From Candidatus Roizmanbacteria bacterium CG_4_10_14_0_8_um_filter_39_9 (lineage in GTDB: Bacteria > Patescibacteriota > Microgenomatia > UBA1406 > GWC2-37-13), in assembly GCA_002784505.1 (NCBI GenBank), contig PFLF01000117.1:1-22123 (forward strand): DNA of 22,123 bases, given 5' to 3'. A program made the translations under genes and the position numbers. Of the stretch, positions 1-5,696 are shown one piece after another. The notes beneath the pieces are model-generated. The model did no database searches, had not been told where the DNA came from, and saw only the letters and a list, made by a program, of their open reading frames with translations. Numbering within the stretch: position 1 is the stretch's first letter; each line of letters begins with the position of its first letter.

Positions 1-275
1 TTTTTCCTCTTCAAAAAGATGAAAAGCTTGTTTCAGTGGCCCGCGAACTTTATACTGGACTCAAAAAAAGACATGTGGTTGAATATGACAATGTGGGGAA
101 TATCGGTAAAATGTATCGAAGGCAGGATGAAATTGGCACACCCTATTGTATTACCGTTGATTATCAAACGTTGGAAGATGATACGGTCACCCTTAGAGAG
201 CGAGATTCAATGAAGCAAGAGAGAGTTAAGAAGCATGAAATGGAGAGAGTTCTGAGGGAGAAATTATTAATTTGA
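1..275 (+). CDS. glyS: Glycyl-tRNA synthetase, C-terminal fragment (5' end outside window)
   Basis: Only the last ~90 residues are present; the reading frame is already open at base 3 and ends at the TGA of 273-275. The segment contains NVGNIGKMYRRQDEIGTPYC followed by ITVD and a TLEDDTVTLRERDSM run, the hallmark of the C-terminal anticodon-binding domain of the alpha2-type (class II) glycyl-tRNA synthetase, where the YRRQDEIGTP stretch is highly conserved. The enzyme charges tRNA-Gly with glycine in the cytosol; the catalytic domain lies upstream of the window. A GTG at 36 could be read as a start, but the frame continues upstream with homologous-looking sequence, so this is a cut gene and not a small one. 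The next gene follows within 9 bases, suggesting co-transcription. Confidence 0.9.
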   Translation, partial: FPLQKDEKLVSVARELYTGLKKRHVVEYDNVGNIGKMYRRQDEIGTPYCITVDYQTLEDDTVTLRERDSMKQERVKKHEMERVLREKLLI

Positions 276-283
276 TCATTTAT

Positions 284-760
284 ATGCAAAAAACAGACAA
301 AAATAATAAACTTGTTCCCGCAGTAGTGATATTTATATTAGCCAGTGTTATAGCGTTTGGAATATATAAACTAAATACCAAAGCTCCCTCTAAGCCTGTT
401 GTAACCAATGGCGTTACTGATGAGCAAACAATCGCCCCGACGGTCGGTGCAGGAACACAGGTTGAGTTTTCTGCACTTGCCGGAAAAAAGGAAGTTTTGA
501 TTAAAATCGAAGGCACTCCAACGGAAACAGAAACGATAGACTATGAACTCTCGTATGAAGAAAAAGAAAAAGGTCTGCAGGGTGTTATCGGCACAATTGC
601 CCTTACCAAAAAAGAACAAAGAGTGGAAAAACAAATTACCCTTGGCACCTGTTCATCTGGCCGTTGTGTGTATCACACGGTTGTTGGCAAAATAAAGCTG
701 ACGTTGAGATTTACCGGGTCATATGGCAATCAAATCTTTGAAAAAGAGTATGATATCTAA
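284..760 (+). CDS. Small single-pass membrane protein of unknown function
   Basis: This 158-aa protein has a short charged N-terminus, one membrane segment (about residues 11-28) and a predicted extracytoplasmic beta-rich domain of ~120 residues. Two cysteines (about 123 and 128, in TCSSGRC) could form a small disulfide loop outside the membrane. I recognise no family. The ATG at 284 lies 8 bases after the glycyl-tRNA synthetase stop. A TTG at 272 in the same frame would add four residues and has a GGGAG at 256-260 at a slightly long spacing, so the start is uncertain between the two. Its position beside PilN/PilO-like genes hints at an envelope role, but that is inference only. Confidence 0.7.
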   Translation: MQKTDKNNKLVPAVVIFILASVIAFGIYKLNTKAPSKPVVTNGVTDEQTIAPTVGAGTQVEFSALAGKKEVLIKIEGTPTETETIDYELSYEEKEKGLQGVIGTIALTKKEQRVEKQITLGTCSSGRCVYHTVVGKIKLTLRFTGSYGNQIFEKEYDI

Positions 761-814
761 ACCAAATTAAGCTATACTTACTTTAAAGGCAACTATTGTT
801 ACTATTACGTTCTC

Positions 815-826
815 AAAGGAGGTGAT
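815..826 (+). promoter_or_regulatory. Extended Shine-Dalgarno site of rpsT
   Basis: AAAGGAGGTGAT is a 12-base perfect complement to the usual bacterial 16S rRNA 3' end. It sits upstream of the ATG at 833 with 10 bases between GGAGG and ATG. It is the longest such match noticed in the window and contrasts with the many genes here that have no leader. It fixes the rpsT start. Confidence 0.9.
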
Positions 827-832
827 TTCAGT

Positions 833-1087
833 ATGCCAAACATCCAATCAGCGAAGAAAAAAATGAGGAAAGATACGAAACGCACAAAACATAACTCGAT
901 GCATCGTGACGCCCTTCAAAAGGCGGTAAAATTTATGGTCAAAAACAAAGGGAAAGAAGGATCTTCAGAAAAAGCCAAAAAGACCATATCTCTTATCGAT
1001 AAAGCCGCCAAAAAGAAAGTGATCCATAAGAATAAAGCAGCCAGGCTTAAATCAAGGGTTATGAAATTAAGTTCAGCCAAAAAATGA
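833..1087 (+). CDS. rpsT: 30S ribosomal protein S20
   Basis: An 84-aa, very Lys/Arg-rich protein with the classic S20 opening (MPNIQSAKKKMRKDTKR) and the KGKEGSSEKAKK and HKNKAARLKSR segments of the three-helix S20 bundle that binds 16S rRNA early in small-subunit assembly. Its length is normal for the family. The start is fixed by the perfect ribosome-binding site at 815-826. The stop codon overlaps the next ATG (ATGA at 1084-1087), so the PilN-like gene behind it is probably translationally coupled. A TATACT at 773-778 could be its -10 box, but I see no matching -35. Confidence 0.97.
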   Translation: MPNIQSAKKKMRKDTKRTKHNSMHRDALQKAVKFMVKNKGKEGSSEKAKKTISLIDKAAKKKVIHKNKAARLKSRVMKLSSAKK

Positions 1088-1611
1088 AATATAAGATTAA
1101 CCTGATCCAGGAAAAGGAAAAAGACCTCACTGGCAAGATAATCTATTTTGCGCTTCACTATTTGCGCTATATTCTTGTTGTGACCCAAATTGTGGTGATT
1201 GCCGTGTTTTTCTACCGGTTTAAGATTGATCAGGAGATCATTGATCTTCGAGATGAATTACAACAAAAAGAAGAGATAGTTGCAGTTTCCGATCCGCTAT
1301 TATCAGAAGCCCAGGTAGTTGACTTAAAAACTCGTGAAGTGAAGGAGATTATAGGCCGTCAAAATCTATTCTCACGGATGTTTACGTATATTTTTACGAT
1401 CTTTCCAAGCTCAATGAGGGTGACTCGACTGGAAATGACCGATAGTGGGATTACTTTTGAGGGGATAACAACAGATCCGTCAATAGTCAAGCTCTTGCTC
1501 AATAAACTCAACTCAGATAAAGCATTTACAAAGGTCGAACTGGGAAGTATCCGGAGGGTTGAAAATAATTTCTATTGCCCGTTTAAATTGTCGGGATTTA
1601 GTTTAAAATAG
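1084..1611 (+). CDS. PilN-like pilus assembly protein
   Basis: A 175-aa bitopic protein: short cytoplasmic N-terminus beginning MKYKINLIQEKE (PilN proteins open with a similar INL(L/I) peptide), one membrane segment (about 27-46), a heptad-rich linker (about 47-68), then a ferredoxin-like alpha/beta domain with the SSMRVTRLEM...GITFEGITTDPSIVKLLLNKL pattern. In type IV pili and type II secretion, PilN pairs with PilO in the inner membrane and connects cytoplasmic PilM to the pilus machinery. The fold and the PilO-like neighbour support the call; sequence identity to characterised PilN is probably low. The start overlaps the rpsT stop by 4 bases and has no Shine-Dalgarno site, consistent with coupling. 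Confidence 0.7.
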   Translation: MKYKINLIQEKEKDLTGKIIYFALHYLRYILVVTQIVVIAVFFYRFKIDQEIIDLRDELQQKEEIVAVSDPLLSEAQVVDLKTREVKEIIGRQNLFSRMFTYIFTIFPSSMRVTRLEMTDSGITFEGITTDPSIVKLLLNKLNSDKAFTKVELGSIRRVENNFYCPFKLSGFSLK

Positions 1612-1613
1612 CT

Positions 1614-2192
1614 ATGGACAAGGAATATCTAAAAAAGCAACTCACCTCATCAAAAGTGAAAGATTATAGTTATTCTATAATTTTTTTTCTTACATTTTCC
1701 TTCTTTGTTTTTTTTGTCATACGACCTAATTTGGTTAATGTATTTTCACTTCAAGAAGAACTCGGCAAGCTGCACCTATTAGATATTGGATATGAGAATG
1801 TCATAAAAAAGATAATAAATATTCAGACCTTTCTTGAAACAAACCGAAGTGATTTATACTTGCTTGATCAAGCAATCTCTTCAACGCCTCAGGTAAATAA
1901 AATAGTTCAGGATATTGAGAAAGCTGCCTCAAGTTCGGGTATCGTTGTAAATCAAATAGATATCAGTAGAATCAATCTCAAGCAAGGAGGGAAACAGACG
2001 AAAAAAAATTCACTAATGGTAAATATGTCCGTAAAAACTGATTTCGAAGATATGCAATCATTTGTCAGCAACCTTATAAACCAAAGACGTCTGAAAACAT
2101 TGAAACACATGGTGATTGATAAAGATGAGTTGACGGGAACTTCAAGCGGGTCATTGAATATTAAATTTGAGTTGGAGGGATATTACTTATGA
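1614..2192 (+). CDS. PilO-like pilus assembly protein
   Basis: A 192-aa protein with one N-terminal membrane segment (about 22-40), a coiled segment (about 45-78), and a C-terminal ferredoxin-like domain. The stretch around residues 83-118 (LDQAISSTPQVNKIVQDIEK then ASSSGIVVNQIDIS) is the typical PilO pattern in which membrane-proximal helices lead into the periplasmic domain. It starts 2 bases after the PilN-like gene and ends in an ATGA overlap with the next. PilN and PilO form the heterodimeric inner-membrane alignment complex of type IV pili; PilM, PilP and PilQ are not in this segment, as expected if the cell envelope lacks a canonical outer membrane. Confidence 0.7.
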   Translation: MDKEYLKKQLTSSKVKDYSYSIIFFLTFSFFVFFVIRPNLVNVFSLQEELGKLHLLDIGYENVIKKIINIQTFLETNRSDLYLLDQAISSTPQVNKIVQDIEKAASSSGIVVNQIDISRINLKQGGKQTKKNSLMVNMSVKTDFEDMQSFVSNLINQRRLKTLKHMVIDKDELTGTSSGSLNIKFELEGYYL

Positions 2193-2374
2193 AAAAATCA
2201 GAAATCCTCATCTTATCCGTTGCAATTTTTTTTACTATAGTTGCATGGGTAGTAATTGATATATATCACATTCAAAAGAAAATTAACGCACAAATTGGTA
2301 TAAAACCAGCACACATTCCGAATTATCAGATGGATCAGGAGATTATCGGAGTCCTGAAGCAAAAAATTGAGTAA
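2189..2374 (+). CDS. 61-aa single-pass membrane protein
   Basis: A short protein with one N-terminal membrane segment (about residues 5-25) and a ~35-residue polar tail. It is credible as a gene because GGAGGG at 2174-2179 lies 9 bases before the ATG, the start overlaps the PilO-like stop (ATGA), and the following gene begins 1 base after its stop. I do not recognise a family. Its place behind PilN/PilO is where a small pilus accessory protein would be encoded, but nothing in the sequence proves that. Confidence 0.65.
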   Translation: MKKSEILILSVAIFFTIVAWVVIDIYHIQKKINAQIGIKPAHIPNYQMDQEIIGVLKQKIE

Positions 2375-2375
2375 T

Positions 2376-3740
2376 ATGGCATACAGCAGTTTATATTTGC
2401 ATAAAAAATCTAGAAAAGAAATAGGCATTCTTCTTGTGTGCGTTTTTGTTGTTTCATTTATAGCCATTGTAGTTATGGGCCAAAGACCATCCCCATTTCC
2501 AGAGGAGAAAAAACAACAGCTGGACACGATAGAAATCGTCAATCTTTTTTCAAACCAAGCTGGCATTTTGTGGACGACGAAGGATAAAGAGTCAGGCCTT
2601 GTACGGTATGGGCGTGAAGAAAAAATTCTGGATCATGTTGAGTATGACGAGCGGGATATCGTCGGATCGCCCTCAAACTATATCAATCATTTGGTGACTC
2701 TAAAGGAACTGCGTCCTGACACCGATTATTATTTTGAAATTCAATCAAATAATGGAGTCTTTGTTTCAAATAAGAACAAACCATTTCATCTTAAAACTCT
2801 GCCTCTTGAAACCCGTACTTCATATACTAAGCCGGTATATGGAAAAGTAATCGAGCCAAACGGCAAGGCCTCTGCAAACAGTATGGTTGTTTTAAGAGTT
2901 GGCGAACTTTTTCCTTTCGCAACCATCACGAAGGAAACGGGGGAATGGCTTATTCCCCTCAGGTCTTTGACCAGTCAGGTAAGCGGCAAGACGAATGTTG
3001 ACGTTGCCGATAATCAACGGTTTGATATTTCAATAACAAGCGAAGAAAATCAAACATCTCATATTTCTGGCGTATATCGTAATATCTCGTCTTCGAATAA
3101 AACCGTAGTATTGGGTCAACAGTACAATCTTTTAGCAGAAGCCCCTGTGCTTGGTGTAGCAACTGAAAATGATAACTTCGTCTCCAAGATTAAAATACTG
3201 TATCCGCGTGAAAATGCAATTATTCCCGCATTGAGACCGCTTTTCAAGGGAATGGGTATTGCCGATACTGATATCATGCTTTTTATAAACTCGTCTCCGC
3301 AGTTTTCTTATAGAACAAAAGTAGATAATAAAGGGGAATGGCGAGTGCTTCCCACGAACGATATTCAGCCAGGTTCCTACCTGGTTACCGTAACCGCAAA
3401 AAATGAGGCGGGATCAAAGGTGACCTTGAAGAGAAATTTTATGATTGCAAAAAGCGGTGAGCAGGTGCTTGGTGAAGCAACTGCCGAGCCGATGATTATT
3501 CCAACTGTGGTGCCATCCCCAACAGGTGAGCCCAGCCCAACGCAGATACCTCCAGGAGTTCCCACCCCCTCTCCAACACCTATTTTGCCAACGGTATCGG
3601 CCCCGACGCCAACCAATATTCCCTATGTTTACCCATCGCCCACCATGGCCCCTCCCACCACGGGGGGGAACTATCAGTCATTTTACATCGCAAGCTTTGT
3701 ATTGGTAGTATTAGGTGCTGGATTAATGCTTGTATTTTGA
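2376..3740 (+). CDS. Multi-domain surface protein (FN3-like and Ig-like) with PPTTG plus hydrophobic C-terminus
   Basis: A 454-aa protein: N-terminal membrane segment/uncleaved signal (about 16-36); a fibronectin-III-like domain (about 50-143) with the LKELRPDTDYYFEI pattern; a carboxypeptidase-regulatory-like beta domain (about 155-255, YGKVIEPNGKASANSMVVLR); an Ig-like domain (about 270-358, ending GSYLVTVTAKNEAGSKVTLK); a Pro/Thr/Ser-rich stalk (about 365-424); then PPTTG at 426-430 and a hydrophobic helix ending at the last residue (LMLVF). PPTTG fits the xPxTG form of a sortase sorting motif, although the usual basic tail is missing. Such domain strings occur in adhesins and surface scaffolds. 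I chose ATG 2376, 1 base after the preceding stop; a TTG at 2367 would overlap that gene. No clear Shine-Dalgarno site. Confidence 0.75.
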   Translation: MAYSSLYLHKKSRKEIGILLVCVFVVSFIAIVVMGQRPSPFPEEKKQQLDTIEIVNLFSNQAGILWTTKDKESGLVRYGREEKILDHVEYDERDIVGSPSNYINHLVTLKELRPDTDYYFEIQSNNGVFVSNKNKPFHLKTLPLETRTSYTKPVYGKVIEPNGKASANSMVVLRVGELFPFATITKETGEWLIPLRSLTSQVSGKTNVDVADNQRFDISITSEENQTSHISGVYRNISSSNKTVVLGQQYNLLAEAPVLGVATENDNFVSKIKILYPRENAIIPALRPLFKGMGIADTDIMLFINSSPQFSYRTKVDNKGEWRVLPTNDIQPGSYLVTVTAKNEAGSKVTLKRNFMIAKSGEQVLGEATAEPMIIPTVVPSPTGEPSPTQIPPGVPTPSPTPILPTVSAPTPTNIPYVYPSPTMAPPTTGGNYQSFYIASFVLVVLGAGLMLVF

Positions 3741-3753
3741 GAGGAACATCGGT

Positions 3754-3759
3754 TAAAAT
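3754..3759 (+). promoter_or_regulatory. Candidate -10 box for the gene at 3766 (leaderless layout)
   Basis: TAAAAT ends 6 bases before the ATG at 3766, placing the predicted transcription start on or next to the A of the start codon. A weak TTGTAT at 3730-3735 lies 18 bp upstream. No ribosome-binding site precedes the ATG. The gene could also be read through from the upstream operon. Confidence 0.45.
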
Positions 3760-3765
3760 CATAAT

Positions 3766-4437
3766 ATGGGAAGTATTATTGAGTTTTTTGCCTCAGTCAA
3801 TAAAATAAGCTTAGTTGCGTTTGTAGGAGTGTTGGGCTTCTTGATTTACGAGGTGATACTACTGCGAAAAGAGCAGCAGAAAAAACAGCAGCCGATCATA
3901 CCACATTTTGATACTCAGACTGTCGTGAATAAAGAGACGGTACGGCAACAGGTTACTTCGGTTGTGCAACCAATTCCTGTTGCAAAAGCATTCAAATCAC
4001 CCTCAAAGCCGCCCGTACTAGTTGTAGTAATTCTCATAGTAATGATCCTTTTCTTTTTGGGATACTCAATTTATTTCCTAATGAATAAGGGGAGTCAACC
4101 GGCACCTTCTGAACCTACGCAACCTGTAGTAACTGAAATAAAATCTCCCGGTCTTAAAATATATGACACTGCGTGGATGGAGCTTAAGGAAGCAGATCTC
4201 TTAAAATCAGTGCCCGGCACAAAAGTGTTTATCGGGCTGCGCACTATCGATGTTCCCGATATAGACAGGGCGCGAATAAAGATTAATCAAACAAATTGGA
4301 ATATTACAGACATTACCACTCTTTTTAATAAAGAAAAAAAGGTATATTATAAGGAGTATCAGGTCGCAACAGGAGCATCTCGTTTAAAGATTGATGCCCA
4401 ACTTCATTCGTCAATCGATGGTTGGTTGGGAGAATAG
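3766..4437 (+). CDS. Two-pass membrane protein of unknown function
   Basis: A 223-aa protein with hydrophobic segments at about 13-32 and 82-107, separated by a polar Gln/Lys/Pro-rich loop, and a ~115-residue C-terminal domain opening with a Pro-rich linker. The C-terminal domain is probably extracytoplasmic and beta-rich (KVFIGLRTIDVPDIDRARIK). I recognise no family. It begins 25 bases after the FN3/Ig surface protein, with a -10-like TAAAAT just before the ATG, and is followed at once by the LPETG protein. It is therefore likely part of the same surface-protein cluster. Confidence 0.7.
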   Translation: MGSIIEFFASVNKISLVAFVGVLGFLIYEVILLRKEQQKKQQPIIPHFDTQTVVNKETVRQQVTSVVQPIPVAKAFKSPSKPPVLVVVILIVMILFFLGYSIYFLMNKGSQPAPSEPTQPVVTEIKSPGLKIYDTAWMELKEADLLKSVPGTKVFIGLRTIDVPDIDRARIKINQTNWNITDITTLFNKEKKVYYKEYQVATGASRLKIDAQLHSSIDGWLGE

Positions 4438-4438
4438 T

Positions 4439-5029
4439 ATGAAAAATAAAAAAGTCCGAAATATTGTGGTGCTTGCGATGACAATAGGCATCTTAGGAGC
4501 AATTGGCTATCTCAGTTTCATTTTAAATAGGGGAGGAACAAATGCACCAACGCAGATAAAGAAAACAAAGGCAAGCGCCATAACCTATACCACGACCGTC
4601 CTTTTGGCAATGAACACAACGCCAGGGCCCAGTCTGATGCCGTCTGATGAGACAAGCAGTCTACCTGAGGAGCAAGTACCCACTGAAGGCGCTTTTCCCT
4701 CCCCAACAACAATACTCATTAGTATGGCAAGTAGCTCATCATCGAGCGCTCCTGAGGTCGTTCCAACGGAGGAGGAAATTGTTCCAACAACAATAATTCC
4801 GACTCCCACCTCGACCCTTCTTGTGTATCGCAATCCGACTCCGACTGCTTTTGATTTACCGATCAGAAATACAGGGGTATCACTTGAGCCCACAATCCCA
4901 AAGCCGACTACGATTCCAACGATTGCGGCCCAAACAACAGACAAGCTTCCAGAAACGGGAAATATTCAGCTAAGCAGCATCCTTTTTATTGTGGCGGCAA
5001 CTACCATCTTCGTTGCCTTTCTGTTCTGA
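4439..5029 (+). CDS. Ser/Thr/Pro-rich cell-surface protein with C-terminal LPETG sorting motif
   Basis: A 196-aa protein with an N-terminal hydrophobic segment (about 8-28), a long low-complexity Ser/Thr/Pro/Glu region with no evident fold (about 40-165), then LPETG at 170-174 and a hydrophobic helix to the last residue (ending VAFLF). LPXTG is the class A sortase recognition motif; a sortase gene lies at 13081-13815. The basic tail that normally follows the hydrophobic helix is absent. I place the start at ATG 4439: GGGAG at 4428-4432 is correctly spaced, and it lies 1 base after the preceding stop. An in-frame ATG at 4391 would overlap the neighbour by 47 bases. The protein resembles a stalk and has no enzymatic features. 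Confidence 0.8.
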   Translation: MKNKKVRNIVVLAMTIGILGAIGYLSFILNRGGTNAPTQIKKTKASAITYTTTVLLAMNTTPGPSLMPSDETSSLPEEQVPTEGAFPSPTTILISMASSSSSSAPEVVPTEEEIVPTTIIPTPTSTLLVYRNPTPTAFDLPIRNTGVSLEPTIPKPTTIPTIAAQTTDKLPETGNIQLSSILFIVAATTIFVAFLF

Positions 5030-5033
5030 TCTT

Positions 5034-5678
5034 TTAAGCCTGCTTTCCAATTGCAAAGAATTGGAGCGGATCAAGAGATGCTTTGCCGATGAGAAAGCCG
5101 TCAACTTCTTTGGTAGCAAAGTATGAGGAGGCATTTTTTTCGTTGACAGACCCTCCATAGAGGAATATGCAATCTTTTGGAAGTTTAATCTTTTTTTTCA
5201 TTTCAAGCATTTTCTCCGGCGCCTCATTTTGACCGGTTCCAATAGCCGCAACAGGTTCATAGGCTACAAATTTTACCCCATCAGGAATGGGATCATTCTC
5301 GTCCCGAACACAGTAAATCGGCTCAATTCCATATTTTTTTGCCTGTATAATTTTAAGCGCAAGATCCTGGTCAGATTCCTTAAAATGCTTCCGCCTTTCA
5401 CTATGACCGATGATCGCAAAGCTGACAATTCCCTGAAGTGATTTTGCGGTAACCTCACCGGTACAGCTTCCCTCTTCAACGGTTGAAACATTTTGGGCAC
5501 CAATCAGAATATTGGGGAGCCCCCCAAATTTTTTTTGAAGGTAAGATAAAAAAGGATATGAGGCGGCAACTCCATATATTGCTTTATTGGGTCGGTATAC
5601 TTCGAGAAATGAAAAAATCCAGCTTTTAACTTCTGCATAATTTTTGTTTGCCTTCCAGTTTCCGATAACGTATTTCAT
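5034..5678 (-). CDS. tpiA: Triose-phosphate isomerase (compact form)
   Basis: Interconverts dihydroxyacetone phosphate and glyceraldehyde 3-phosphate in glycolysis. Visible active-site elements are N7 and K9 in GNWKAN, H92 in IGHSERR, E141 in AYEPVAAIGTG (the catalytic base and phosphate-gripping loop 6), and YGGSV at 174-178. The 214-aa length is ~35 residues below the usual bacterial ~250. The main loss is between YCV and the EPVAAIGTG loop, where the helix-5 segment is almost gone, as in the short archaeal enzymes. The tryptophan usual in PVWAIGTG is Ala, and the usual VGGASL is IGKASL. It starts 18 bases from a divergent helicase gene and stops 4 bases from the convergent LPETG gene. Confidence 0.95.
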   Translation of the reverse strand: MKYVIGNWKANKNYAEVKSWIFSFLEVYRPNKAIYGVAASYPFLSYLQKKFGGLPNILIGAQNVSTVEEGSCTGEVTAKSLQGIVSFAIIGHSERRKHFKESDQDLALKIIQAKKYGIEPIYCVRDENDPIPDGVKFVAYEPVAAIGTGQNEAPEKMLEMKKKIKLPKDCIFLYGGSVNEKNASSYFATKEVDGFLIGKASLDPLQFFAIGKQA

Positions 5679-5696
5679 AGACTATAATTATAGTTT
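5679..5696. promoter_or_regulatory. Bidirectional palindromic promoter between tpiA and the helicase gene
   Basis: The whole 18-base gap between the two divergent ATGs contains the perfect 14-bp palindrome ACTATAATTATAGT (5681-5694). It carries a consensus TATAAT on each strand (plus 5683-5688, minus 5692-5687), overlapping in the centre. Each -10 is 8 bases from its start codon, so both transcripts should begin 1-2 bases before the ATG. A possible -35 for tpiA is TTGAAG (minus strand, 5716-5711, 18-bp spacer); the helicase side has only a poor -35. Only one polymerase could occupy it at a time. Confidence 0.7.

Noticed and set aside
36..275. Small stand-alone gene starting at GTG 36
   Set aside because: The frame is open upstream to the window edge and the sequence is the C-terminus of glycyl-tRNA synthetase.
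1604..1609. TAAAAT as a promoter for the PilO-like gene
   Set aside because: It lies in the last codons of the PilN-like gene with only 4 bases to the ATG; the genes are clearly one operon.
3377..3616. Gly/Val-rich minus-strand reading frame (also 4585-4944)
   Set aside because: Both are antisense shadows of the Pro/Thr/Ser-rich stalks of the two surface proteins; the repetitive composition creates open frames.
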